From: Wenzhouxiangellaceae bacterium
GTDB taxonomy: Bacteria > Pseudomonadota > Gammaproteobacteria > Xanthomonadales > Wenzhouxiangellaceae
Direction of reading: 5' to 3'
Length of the DNA: 64,000 nucleotides
Assembly (NCBI GenBank): GCA_028289455.1
Contig: JANQPN010000055.1
Coordinates: forward strand, 31,396-95,395
Every line of letters starts with the position of its first letter. Position 1 is the stretch's first letter. Under the pieces are notes generated by a model. It worked only from the letters and a program-made list of their open reading frames with translations, did no database searches and was not told the DNA's origin. This document shows, piece after piece, positions 44,601-51,232 of this stretch. Both the position numbers and the translations under genes were made by a program.

Positions 44601-45031
44601 TTATCCAGTACATACAGCAATGGTGTATTAACATTAGTACCGGAATCCCTGGATGCACCCCGCAGCAGTACGGTATCGGCCGCTCCGGGCAACGCCCGAT
44701 CAAACATGATCCGGCTGGCATGAGTGGCCTCATCAGGCAATACCCTTACCGCATAGGCCCGACGCCCACCGTTGGTGAAATAGCCTTCCACGCTGTTGGG
44801 CATAAACCCGTGTACTCTGCCGGTAGCAGTGTCGGTAAATTCATTAAAATCCAGCTGGCCGCCGAAAGTACGGCTGTAATCACCGGTACTGGTAACCAGT
44901 ATGGGGACATTTTCCGGGCCGCGTTCGGTCACGCCGACCATGCCCGAGGTACTGGTGCTGGTACCTTCAATGGGTTTTGACCCTGTGTTGATTTCTTCTA
45001 CGTAAACAGCAGGTGATAGGTATTCAGGCAT
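41612..45031 (-). CDS. Giant contractile sheath protein 1 with inserted beta-repeats
   Basis: A 1139-residue sheath, two to three times the usual length. Residues 1-110 are the normal N-terminal region (LSPAVYVEEINTGSKPIEG, MVGVTERGP, FTNGGRRAYAVRVL). The core resumes near 603 with RGGWGNRLLIAIQDE and ends with the typical C-terminal part (YAAVYHPWLTIPEP, PPSGHMLGIYARTDNERGVHKAPAN, NVVRDFREDNRGIRVWGARV, YVNVRRLLIFIESSI). Between about 115 and 600, and again near 640-700, lie six or seven beta-domain repeats of the form 'hGDhLRhG-x-x-x-x-EY-x-x-V ... TL-x-x-PL-x-x-x-H'. These would decorate the particle surface. The ATG has GGAG at ideal spacing. No frame break separates the repeats. Confidence 0.93.
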   Translation of the reverse strand: MPEYLSPAVYVEEINTGSKPIEGTSTSTSGMVGVTERGPENVPILVTSTGDYSRTFGGQLDFNEFTDTATGRVHGFMPNSVEGYFTNGGRRAYAVRVLPDEATHASRIMFDRALPGAADTVLLRGASRDSGTNVNTPLLYVLDNSNLNNNDFIRIGEGSRAEYRQVAGIGNAAAHVTLGHPLGLSTDATPGNVVVNTVIPAAGAFAPFDLSVDAPAGSSTLRVTETNAGDAAGLAGGGDVFFEIGNGAVAEYIRGQAVDLGGGNAQINLESALSLPRTAGVDPVTDVTIPAVAGPPFLSLDANGGDLLLYPDDAAPFAEGNLLAIDNVANGGSIEVRRVGELARLDLDLGAYSDYSEQTLVQRVSMDNDAQPVGAITDQQVFDVASAANLAAGMLVDVNNAEQGVIQSINADTLTLSAPLANALVGGEPVTPVSELTAEAAAGTVMLSVNNRVGLEAGDVLRLGLAPNEEYVTVAQVVGPAGVAPDAGTLILSAPLRQTHAAATLAWHQLVPVVDVLLQPAFLVLNAAENDTGLVVNYGAGFAQNDVVRVTTPSGVEHYHRLSANAFTGLNPREVELTEPVNVSHQRGVSLVERERLFDVQALDRGGWGNRLLIAIQDEQDGLASQAEIAGFNAPLELNLTTLTGVEAGTILELTDPDTGELIGGQLKVRSVDRSANNLVTLDAPGLDLAQVAALNFAQGNGFQIPVHSREFALTAFLLERPHPAVPTRNDDVLDSEVFRHLSMDHRHSRYIHRIIGTTWTPGNTEDDDGNPLRLADQRSEGESTYIRVRDRAANDAEAESIRLGPEALIDILPSGRARAARHRLGESVGAVRGSDSVNTMSDAMYEGVNSNEPRDRTGIFALNNIQDLSLVAAPGQTSSAVQQALIEHCEADRYRFAVLDAHGPNNDSLVDVQFQRQQFDSKYAAVYHPWLTIPEPMPSNLANIRQVAIPPSGHMLGIYARTDNERGVHKAPANTVVRGITGLTRSLNKGEHDILNPFPRNINVVRDFREDNRGIRVWGARVITSDSDYKYVNVRRLLIFIESSIDRGLQWVVFEPNEEDLWARVRRAITNFLTVVWRNGALEGETPDQAFFVKCDRTTMTQTDIDNGRLICTVGLAPVKPAEFVIVRIGLWTANTQQ

Positions 45032-45101
45032 GGTAATTCTCCAGACTCTCCTGTATTGCTCGGTTCGTCACTAAGTTATTCATTTGTTACTACTCATCGG
45101 T

Positions 45102-46274
45102 TCATTGCACGACAATGTCGAGGCGTTGCTCGGCAGCGTCATAATCCGGGCTGAAATCCAGTTCCTGCGGTTGTGCCAGGTCAGCCCGATCGGCTTCCAG
45201 CCGTAATTGCGCCACTCTGGCTATTGCAGGCAGCCGGAAATAACCATCTGCATCAGTTATCGTCTGATACAGCGCTATGCTGTGATATTCAGGATTGCCG
45301 CTGCCGATAATCTCAACCACACTGCCATCGGTAAGCCCTGTTAATGCAGTGCAGAAAACTGTCCGGTCACCGGGAATTCCTGCACGGCTTATCGGGTTAT
45401 CGGCAGCCTGGGCCTGTAAGGAAGCGGGCACAACAGTGGCACCGGCAGGGTGACTGACATTCAGCGGGTAATTCAGTGTGACAGTAGCCGCCTGATCAGC
45501 AGTGGCTGCCCCATTTACATCGGACACAACAATATACTCGGCCAGTTCGGGATGACCGGGCTGTATCGCCAGCAAATCACCCGGGTTTAAATTAATCCGA
45601 TCTGAAACCCTTAGCGTGCGCTGACCGGCTACGCCCCGCTGCTGCAGAACCTTTTCATCACCCACGGCGATACCCAGCACTCTGCGTCTGAGCTGATCGA
45701 CAGCCGGTATCCGCTCGGCATATAAGCCTGAAGACAGCGAGACCAGGTCAGGTGCTTCTATCACGGTATCCGGGTCCACATCGGCAGGCGGGAATACTGG
45801 CCACATAGCCAGCACACGCACATCCGCAGCGCCCAGTGGTATGCGGTTGGAACCTGCCACCTGGACAACCCGGCCCCGCAATGTTGTGGCGGCCCGATGC
45901 ATCGGGACATCACCGAAATCAAATGGAGAAAATACATCGGGAAATCCGGCCTGCGGACCCAGTGCAGCCGCCAGCCTGCGTGGTACAAACCGTTGAGCTG
46001 TCACTGTCATATCCAGATTCACTGCGGTGCCATCCAAATCCGGGTACAGCCGTCCGGGCATTCCCGCCAAACCGGTAATCCCGCCATTACTGACAACCGG
46101 CTGCAGCCCTTTGCGGGAACTGCTGACAGTCAATCGCGAAGTCATCGGCAGACCGGTCAGTTCATCCAGCATACGGGCACGCATAACCGCCCGCATACGC
46201 CCAGCCGCATTGGGCAGCGGCTCCGGGTTGAAACGGTATTCAAGGCCATTGGCATGCTCGATACGAACGCTCAT
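45102..46274 (-). CDS. Unknown eCIS protein sharing a beta-repeat with the sheath
   Basis: A 390-residue protein between the Afp16-like gene and the giant sheath. The N-terminus is arginine-rich (RMRAVMRARMLDELTG). Residues about 130-160 form a TLRGRVVQV ... LGAADVRVLAMWPV strand pair resembling a carboxypeptidase-regulatory-like domain, and another such end appears at 340-362 (ITDADGYFRLPAIARVAQLRL). Residues 225-282 (INLNPGDLLAIQ, LAEYIVVSDVNG, VTLNYPLNVSHPAGATVV) match the repeat unit inserted in the giant sheath. It may cap or decorate the sheath, or attach to it. It overlaps the preceding gene by four bases, so it belongs to the operon. No known family is recognised. Confidence 0.72.
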   Translation of the reverse strand: MSVRIEHANGLEYRFNPEPLPNAAGRMRAVMRARMLDELTGLPMTSRLTVSSSRKGLQPVVSNGGITGLAGMPGRLYPDLDGTAVNLDMTVTAQRFVPRRLAAALGPQAGFPDVFSPFDFGDVPMHRAATTLRGRVVQVAGSNRIPLGAADVRVLAMWPVFPPADVDPDTVIEAPDLVSLSSGLYAERIPAVDQLRRRVLGIAVGDEKVLQQRGVAGQRTLRVSDRINLNPGDLLAIQPGHPELAEYIVVSDVNGAATADQAATVTLNYPLNVSHPAGATVVPASLQAQAADNPISRAGIPGDRTVFCTALTGLTDGSVVEIIGSGNPEYHSIALYQTITDADGYFRLPAIARVAQLRLEADRADLAQPQELDFSPDYDAAEQRLDIVVQ

Positions 46275-46900
46275 GCGGCATCCCCCTGAATTGTTGCCAG
46301 CCCGTATTCGGTTTCCAATACATCTACCGGACTGACTGCGCCCGCTTCGGCATCAGATGCAACCAGAATCACCGTTGCTTCATATGACACACACAGCTGA
46401 TAGGACTGCTCCAGCGCATCCCACACCCGGGTTATTTCTTCCAGACCGAGCGGCTCCAGCCGTACGGCTATTTCCATACCGCTGCCGGACAGATCATCCT
46501 GTAAATCCACGCCGGACAATAATGGGTGGTCATGGAAAGTCTGCAGCGCTTTGCCCAGAATGCTTTGCTCCAGCGGTGGGCCGTTACCGTCCTGATTGCC
46601 ATTGGCAATTGGTGTTATCAGGTAATGTAATCGCAGCGGCAGACCGCGCTTTTCAGATCGATCAAATCCAATTCGCCGGGGCGGGTGATTGAGTAACTGA
46701 TCATCACGATCGATCCGATATAACCATACCGACAACCCGGCCAAATTATTATCGGTCATCTCCTGTGGCGTACTGGCCGAAACCACCATGGTGCCGCCGT
46801 CCAGCGGGTTGAAAAAAGTTCTTAATGCAGAATCGTTTTCCAGATGCTGGGTGAGAATTTCGACCAGCGTTACAGTGGTTGAGCGCAGCGCGGTATACAT
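46271..46900 (-). CDS. Pvc16/Afp16-like tail terminator (DUF4255)
   Basis: A 209-residue protein. TLVEILTQHLE, LAGLSVWLYRIDRDDQLLNHPPRR, LPLRLHYLITPIA, EQSILGKALQTFHDHPLLSGVDL and IAVRLEPLGLEEITRVWDAL are the conserved segments of the DUF4255/Pvc16 N-terminal family. In Afp and PVC this protein caps the end of the tube and sheath and limits length. Here it opens the structural block rather than following the ATPase. Its ATG overlaps the stop of the receiver-like gene by one base. Confidence 0.93.
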   Translation of the reverse strand: MYTALRSTTVTLVEILTQHLENDSALRTFFNPLDGGTMVVSASTPQEMTDNNLAGLSVWLYRIDRDDQLLNHPPRRIGFDRSEKRGLPLRLHYLITPIANGNQDGNGPPLEQSILGKALQTFHDHPLLSGVDLQDDLSGSGMEIAVRLEPLGLEEITRVWDALEQSYQLCVSYEATVILVASDAEAGAVSPVDVLETEYGLATIQGDAA

Positions 46901-47322
46901 CAGTGCTGGTGGTTGCCAGGGTTGATCAACTCAAACGGTTCGCGCACCGCATGACATAACGCTTTGACGATACCATCTGGCGTTGCATCATCAACTGAGC
47001 AGCGATATCGGCATCGCTGCTCAATAAAAGCAGACCGCCTGTCGGCCCATTTCGCCACAGCCTCAGCGGCAGGCTTTCCAGCCGGCATAGCCAATACGGT
47101 TAAATCCGGGTATTCCGCAAATAAATGGCTCAGCATTCCCTCATCCTCATCAGGGTCGATTACCAGCAGAACGGCATCTGCATTGGTATCTCTAACCGCA
47201 ACCAGTAGTTCGACGTGCTCTGCAACTTCGCCGACAATCTCCACCTCAGGCTGTGCCTGCAAAGCAGTTTTGATCGGCCGGTGGTTATCCTTCCAGCGTT
47301 CTCTTATCAGCAGTCGAATCAT
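46900..47322 (-). CDS. Degenerate response-regulator receiver protein
   Basis: About 140 residues from the ATG at 47322 (MIRLLIRERWKDNHRPIKTAL). The frame begins six codons earlier at 47340, but the receiver fold begins at this methionine and GAG lies seven bases upstream. The layout follows a NarL-type receiver: first strand MIRLLI, EVEIVGEVAEHVELLVAV, DAVLLVIDPDEDEGML in place of the phosphorylation strand, and LTVLAMPAG. The usual acidic pair after strand one is replaced by RERW, so normal phosphorylation is doubtful. No output domain is attached. Its stop overlaps the Afp16-like gene start, so it is expressed with the particle. It may modulate the adjacent LuxR regulator or have been recruited as a structural part. 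Confidence 0.7.
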   Translation of the reverse strand: MIRLLIRERWKDNHRPIKTALQAQPEVEIVGEVAEHVELLVAVRDTNADAVLLVIDPDEDEGMLSHLFAEYPDLTVLAMPAGKPAAEAVAKWADRRSAFIEQRCRYRCSVDDATPDGIVKALCHAVREPFELINPGNHQH

Positions 47323-47443
47323 GTCCACGCTCATCAGCATGCGCGGTGCATGACAAAATTAAAATGGTCCTAAGGGAACAAATTGGATTCAGCCGGAATG
47401 GCCTGCTGGTACTGGTTCCTGCGGGAAAAGATGCAGTACCTGT

Positions 47444-48154
47444 TCAGCTAACAGGCAGTTGGGTACCGGTACTTTGGTAACTCAGGCCGTGCTGTCTGAC
47501 ATAGTGGGCAACTTCGGTACGCCGGCGCAGTGACAGCTTGACCAGGATGTGATGTACATGGTTTTTGACCGTCTGCAGCTCAATTGACAGACGACGGGCA
47601 ATTCCTTTATTGCTGAGGCCTTCTTCAATCAGCGTCATGATTTGCAGTTCACGTGGCGTCAGATGGATATCATCAGCGGCTGGACGTCGGCGCCTGGCTT
47701 TACTGGCCTGGGCGGATTTAGCCACCCGGGTGAACAACAATCGGGCAATCCGTTGCGAGCACAATGTCCGGCCACTAGCCAATGCACGAATGTTTGAAGT
47801 CAGCTCGTCAAAGCTTGACTCACACGTCAAGTAACCTGCGGCACCGGCCTCAATGGCTGCAATCACTTCTTCATCGTCATTGGGTATCCCGGTCATCAAC
47901 ACCCGCGAAGGCGGATTGCATTGCAATAAACGACGGGCATGTATCAGCCCGGTTCGCGAAGGTAAATCCAAATCCAACAGCACAACATCTGGCTTGCTGG
48001 ATGCCAATTGTGCAGGCAGGTTGTGTTGTTGGTTTTGATCTGACTCACCGACGATCCGGATGTCCCGAAACCTGCCTAAAGATTTGATTACCGCTTCCCG
48101 CCAGATTCTATCCTGATGAATAACGTAGATATCAATATGATCTTCCTGCAACAT
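47444..48154 (-). CDS. NarL/LuxR-family response regulator, probable eCIS regulator
   Basis: A 236-residue response regulator. The start is the ATG at 48154 with GAGGG seven bases upstream; a GTG two codons earlier is less likely. The receiver domain (about 7-125) has the phosphoacceptor strand DVVLLDLDLPSRTGL with Asp61, LMTGIPNDDEEV and the AGAAGYLTCE lysine-position segment, where Thr/Cys replaces the usual K-x-x. Only one of the two acidic residues after strand one is visible (HQDRIW). A GerE-type helix-turn-helix follows (LTPRELQIMTLIEEGLSNKGIARRL ... VKNHVHHILVKL). It is the most upstream gene of the eCIS strand, so it probably controls the locus. No histidine kinase gene is nearby. Confidence 0.88.
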   Translation of the reverse strand: MLQEDHIDIYVIHQDRIWREAVIKSLGRFRDIRIVGESDQNQQHNLPAQLASSKPDVVLLDLDLPSRTGLIHARRLLQCNPPSRVLMTGIPNDDEEVIAAIEAGAAGYLTCESSFDELTSNIRALASGRTLCSQRIARLLFTRVAKSAQASKARRRRPAADDIHLTPRELQIMTLIEEGLSNKGIARRLSIELQTVKNHVHHILVKLSLRRRTEVAHYVRQHGLSYQSTGTQLPVS

Positions 48155-48751
48155 CGTCACACCCTCGGGGCTTTCTGCCCAACGTCCTTCTTGTTGTTAT
48201 TTTTCTGCGACCGGCCTGCCTGGCGACTGTTGCTCCGAAATACCGGGGTCAGTGACCCCCCGATGCTAGATCGGCAATGGTTTTTGAAACGTAATCGTCA
48301 ACCAGCAGAGCGCCGGTTATCGCTGCCGCTATTAACTGCGGTGCACCGAGTCTGCTGACTTATATAACAAGGTAATCCGGTAAAACGCTGGATATTGTTC
48401 CAGTTCGACTCGTTACCTGCAGTCATTACATTGGCGACAAATCCTTTTAAAAAACAACACTATTTTTTAAAGCGCCATTTTGCAGGTTTCAGTATAACTG
48501 CGGCATCATCTGTTAAATGTGAAATATTTCAGTGACTTATCTACACTTTAGTATTACTGGACTGCATCTGCCCAGATTCACATCCCCCAAACCTCAGTTC
48601 TACCCGGCACAACAGCTTCGTCCGGCCATCGCTTTTCCACAACAATTGCAGACTGGTGCAATTTTGCAACAGGCAAATGCCTGTATACGGTTGCAGTCTG
48701 GACATGACTACGGCAAGCTACGCTTTACTATCAATTCTTCCTGCTTTCACC
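48155..48751. other. 597-bp divergent intergenic region between eCIS regulator and egtB
   Basis: This stretch separates the minus-strand eCIS regulator from the plus-strand ergothioneine genes. It should hold the promoter of the whole eCIS operon and that of egtBD. I see a perfect inverted repeat at 48245-48259, an AT-rich segment around 48450-48475 (ctttt, then runs of a and t), and no convincing -35/-10 pair on either strand. Short open frames here have no ribosome-binding site and no domain pattern. Confidence 0.6.
48245..48259. promoter_or_regulatory. Perfect inverted repeat upstream of the eCIS regulator gene
   Basis: The sequence GGGGTCA-G-TGACCCC is a perfect 7-bp inverted repeat around a single base, about 90 bases upstream of the regulator's start codon. 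Such a compact palindrome suits a dimeric regulator, possibly the LuxR-type protein itself. No T-run follows it on either strand, so it is not a terminator. Function is inferred from position only. Confidence 0.45.
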
Positions 48752-50095
48752 ATGGCCGCAACCATTCAACATGCCAGGCAGCACTGGGGCGCTTTCAACA
48801 CCTGGCAGAATCACAGTTTAGTTCAGCACCGTGATGTGCTGCTGCAGGCCTATCAGCAGGTAAGGCAAAGCACCATCAGCTTGACTGATGGATTGAGTGC
48901 CGAGGACATGAACCTGCAGTCCATGCCCGAAACCAGTCCGGCTAAATGGCATCTTGCTCATACCACCTGGTTTTTTGAAACATTTCTTCTGAATCGGTAT
49001 CTGCAGGATTATCAGGAAATGCACCCGGATTATGCCCGGTTGTTCAATTCCTATTACAACGGTATTGGTGAGCAGTACCCACGCCCCCGGCGCAGCCTGC
49101 TGTCCAGGCCGGATATCGATCAGGTTCTGGAATATCGCCGGTATGTCGATAAACACATGCTTACCTGGCTCAGCGGGATTGATGAAGATCGTTTCCCTGA
49201 AATGGCGAAACTGGTTATTCTCGGGCTTAATCACGAACAACAACATCAGGAGCTGCTGTTGACAGACATCCAGCACAGCTTCAGTTTTAATCCATTATCC
49301 CCGGCCATTGCAGAACCGTTGTCCAAGCAGCAGCACCCCGGTGAGTTGCAGTGGGTGGATTTCCCCGGCGGCATTACCAGTCTTGGCCTGACTGCAGAAC
49401 AACACCAACGCGGTTTTGCCTTTGATAATGAAACACCACGCCATCAGCATCTGTTGCATCCTTGGCAACTGGCAAACCGGCCAGTTGTAAACGGTGAGTT
49501 TCTGGAATTCATACAGGCCGGCGGTTATCAGCAAGCGGAGCACTGGCACAGCGACGGTTGGAGCTGGGTTCAGCAGCAATCCATTTCCGCCCCGCTGTAT
49601 TGGAGTAGCGAAGGTTCCGCCTGGCATCGACATACTTTGGCGGGCAGCGTTGAACTGGACGAGTATGCACCGCTGTCACATATCAGCTGGTATGAAGCCT
49701 GTGCCTATGCCAGCTGGCGCGGCTGCCGGCTGCCGACCGAGGCGGAATGGGAACACGCCTCGCTGGCCTGCAACCCGGAAACCGGTCAGTTTGCTGATGA
49801 CCTGCATTGGCAACCTGCCATGACACAATCTGCCGGAGAACCGTTCAGCAGTCTGTTCGGTAGCGTATGGGAGTGGACGGCCAGCAGTTATTCCGCCTAC
49901 CCCGGCTTTTGCCCGCCACCGGGCGCACTGGGTGAATACAATGGTAAATTTATGGCCAATCAATATGTACTGCGTGGTGGATCCTGCGTTACGCCTGCAG
50001 GGCATATCCGGGCCAGCTATCGAAACTTTTTTTACCCGCAGGACCGCTGGCAATTCAGCGGAATCCGGCTTGCGCGTGACTGCCAAACCGGCTGA
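48752..50095 (+). CDS. egtB: Ergothioneine biosynthesis sulfoxide synthase EgtB
   Basis: About 447 residues from the ATG at 48752; the frame opens at 48656 and an ATG at 48704 is an alternative. The DinB-like N-terminal domain has QSMPETSPAKWHLAHTTWFFE and LNHEQQHQELLLTDI, the three-histidine iron site of EgtB. The C-terminal FGE-sulfatase/C-type-lectin domain has FDNETPRHQHLL, RPVVNGEFLEFI, HISWYEACAYASWRG, RLPTEAEWEHA, FGSVWEWTASSY, LRGGSCVTP and RASYRNFFYP. EgtB joins sulfur from gamma-glutamylcysteine or cysteine to hercynine. The gene is 62 bases upstream of egtD on the same strand, forming the two-gene pathway. No egtC or egtE is nearby, so later steps must be encoded elsewhere. Confidence 0.93.
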   Translation: MAATIQHARQHWGAFNTWQNHSLVQHRDVLLQAYQQVRQSTISLTDGLSAEDMNLQSMPETSPAKWHLAHTTWFFETFLLNRYLQDYQEMHPDYARLFNSYYNGIGEQYPRPRRSLLSRPDIDQVLEYRRYVDKHMLTWLSGIDEDRFPEMAKLVILGLNHEQQHQELLLTDIQHSFSFNPLSPAIAEPLSKQQHPGELQWVDFPGGITSLGLTAEQHQRGFAFDNETPRHQHLLHPWQLANRPVVNGEFLEFIQAGGYQQAEHWHSDGWSWVQQQSISAPLYWSSEGSAWHRHTLAGSVELDEYAPLSHISWYEACAYASWRGCRLPTEAEWEHASLACNPETGQFADDLHWQPAMTQSAGEPFSSLFGSVWEWTASSYSAYPGFCPPPGALGEYNGKFMANQYVLRGGSCVTPAGHIRASYRNFFYPQDRWQFSGIRLARDCQTG

Positions 50096-50157
50096 CATTA
50101 TCTATTCATCAAGTTGTTACAATATTTGCAATCGCGTCTTAACGCCAAGGAATCTTA

Positions 50158-51120
50158 GTGGCTGATCACTCCGACAAAAATCTGTTTCTACATGATGTTT
50201 TAACAGGTCTGGCACAATCATTACCGGAAATACCCAGTAAATATCTGTACGATGAACTGGGTTCCATGCTGTTCGAAGCAATATGTACTACTCCGGAATA
50301 TTACGTCACCAGAGCTGATCTGGAAATTCTGGATAGTTATCTTCCGCAAATTGCCGATTGCATCGGACCCCAGGCACACATCATCGAATTTGGATCCGGC
50401 GCCGGTATCAAAACCAGCCGTCTGTTGGACAGCCTGCAGCAACCGACAGCTTATTCACCCATAGAGATTTCCGCAGCAGCCCTGGAAGCATCAGCTGTGC
50501 ACCTGCAACATCAGTTTCCACAGCTGAGGATTGAGCCGGTTCAGGCTGATTACACCCAGCCGATTGCCAATGCCGATCTGGATATCTGCCGTGACTGCCG
50601 CACACGGGTGGTGTATTTCCCCGGTTCCACCATCGGAAATTTCACACTGGAACAGGCACAGCATTTCCTGCTTCGTATCAGGGAAATCATCAGCCGGTTT
50701 CTGCCTGAAGTGAATGGCGGGCTGTTGATTGGAATAGATCTCTTCAAACCACTGGATGTTCTGATTCCGGCTTACGCCGATGCGGTCGGGGTTACCGCTG
50801 CTTTTAATAAAAACCTGCTGGCACGCATCAACCGGGAACTGGGCGCGGACTTTGATATCGCTCAGTGGGAACACCAGGCCCGTTTCAATGCTGAACAACA
50901 GCGAATAGAAATGCACCTGTGCAGCACCAGCCGCCAGACTGTCGATGTAGCCGGTCACAAATTTGAATTCGACCGGGGCGCCAGCATACATACAGAAAAC
51001 TCACATAAATATACGCTGGCAGGATTCAGCGAGATGGCTGCCAAGGCCGGTCTGAAGCTGCAACAGCACTGGACCGACAGCAATGGCTGGTTTGCGACCT
51101 GCTATTTTGTCCCGGAATAA
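50158..51120 (+). CDS. egtD: L-histidine N(alpha)-methyltransferase EgtD
   Basis: A 320-residue SAM-dependent trimethyltransferase that makes hercynine, the substrate of EgtB. Motifs: PSKYLYDELGSMLFEAICTTPEYYVTRADLEIL (family N-terminus, read in parts), HIIEFGSGAGIKTSRLL (SAM site), VVYFPGSTIGNFT, GGLLIGIDLFKP, FNKNLLARINRELGADFD, and the C-terminal IHTENSHKYTLAGF. The length matches EgtD. The start is GTG at 50158 with AAGGA eight bases upstream; no in-frame ATG lies before the conserved region. Confidence 0.95.
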   Translation: MADHSDKNLFLHDVLTGLAQSLPEIPSKYLYDELGSMLFEAICTTPEYYVTRADLEILDSYLPQIADCIGPQAHIIEFGSGAGIKTSRLLDSLQQPTAYSPIEISAAALEASAVHLQHQFPQLRIEPVQADYTQPIANADLDICRDCRTRVVYFPGSTIGNFTLEQAQHFLLRIREIISRFLPEVNGGLLIGIDLFKPLDVLIPAYADAVGVTAAFNKNLLARINRELGADFDIAQWEHQARFNAEQQRIEMHLCSTSRQTVDVAGHKFEFDRGASIHTENSHKYTLAGFSEMAAKAGLKLQQHWTDSNGWFATCYFVPE

Positions 51121-51138
51121 TTCTATAAACACAACAGC

Positions 51139-51177
51139 CCGGCCCTACAAGGCCGGCGTTTGATTCCGAGAGAATCA
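51139..51177. repeat. Two short hairpins after egtD
   Basis: CCGGCC-(6 nt)-GGCCGG at 51139-51156 and TGATTC-(5 nt)-GAATCA at 51161-51177 are perfect 6-bp inverted repeats. They stand just before the terminator hairpin at 51182, giving three successive stem-loops in the gap between the convergent egtD and ompA-like genes. On the minus strand the first is followed by a T/G-rich run, so it may stop transcription from the lipoprotein operon. Confidence 0.6.
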
Positions 51178-51181
51178 GGAT

Positions 51182-51215
51182 ACGGGTGAACGGGCCTGTA
51201 CCCGTACCCGTTTTT
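51182..51215 (+). terminator. Rho-independent terminator after egtD
   Basis: ACGGGT-GA-ACGGG, a six-base loop, then CCCGT-ACCCGT, pairs into a two-part GC-rich stem interrupted by a GA bulge and ends in five T residues on the plus strand. It lies 62 bases after the egtD stop. Confidence 0.8.
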
Positions 51216-51232
51216 AATTGGCTACAGACTTA

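Noticed and set aside
47439..47455. Hairpin CCTGTT-(5 nt)-AACAGG at the end of the eCIS regulator gene, considered as a terminator
   Set aside because: The stem is short, covers the stop codon, and is followed by only a four-base T run, so the operon may continue through it.
6552..48154. The locus as an ordinary Myoviridae-type prophage or type VI secretion system
   Set aside because: Capsid, terminase, portal, integrase and lysis genes are absent, as are TssB/C-, TssJLM- and ClpV-type genes; the Afp15-like ATPase, DUF5908, DUF4255 and DUF4157 proteins point to eCIS.
48116..48358. An 80-residue plus-strand frame in the eCIS control region
   Set aside because: No ribosome-binding site, overlap with the regulator start and no recognisable protein pattern.
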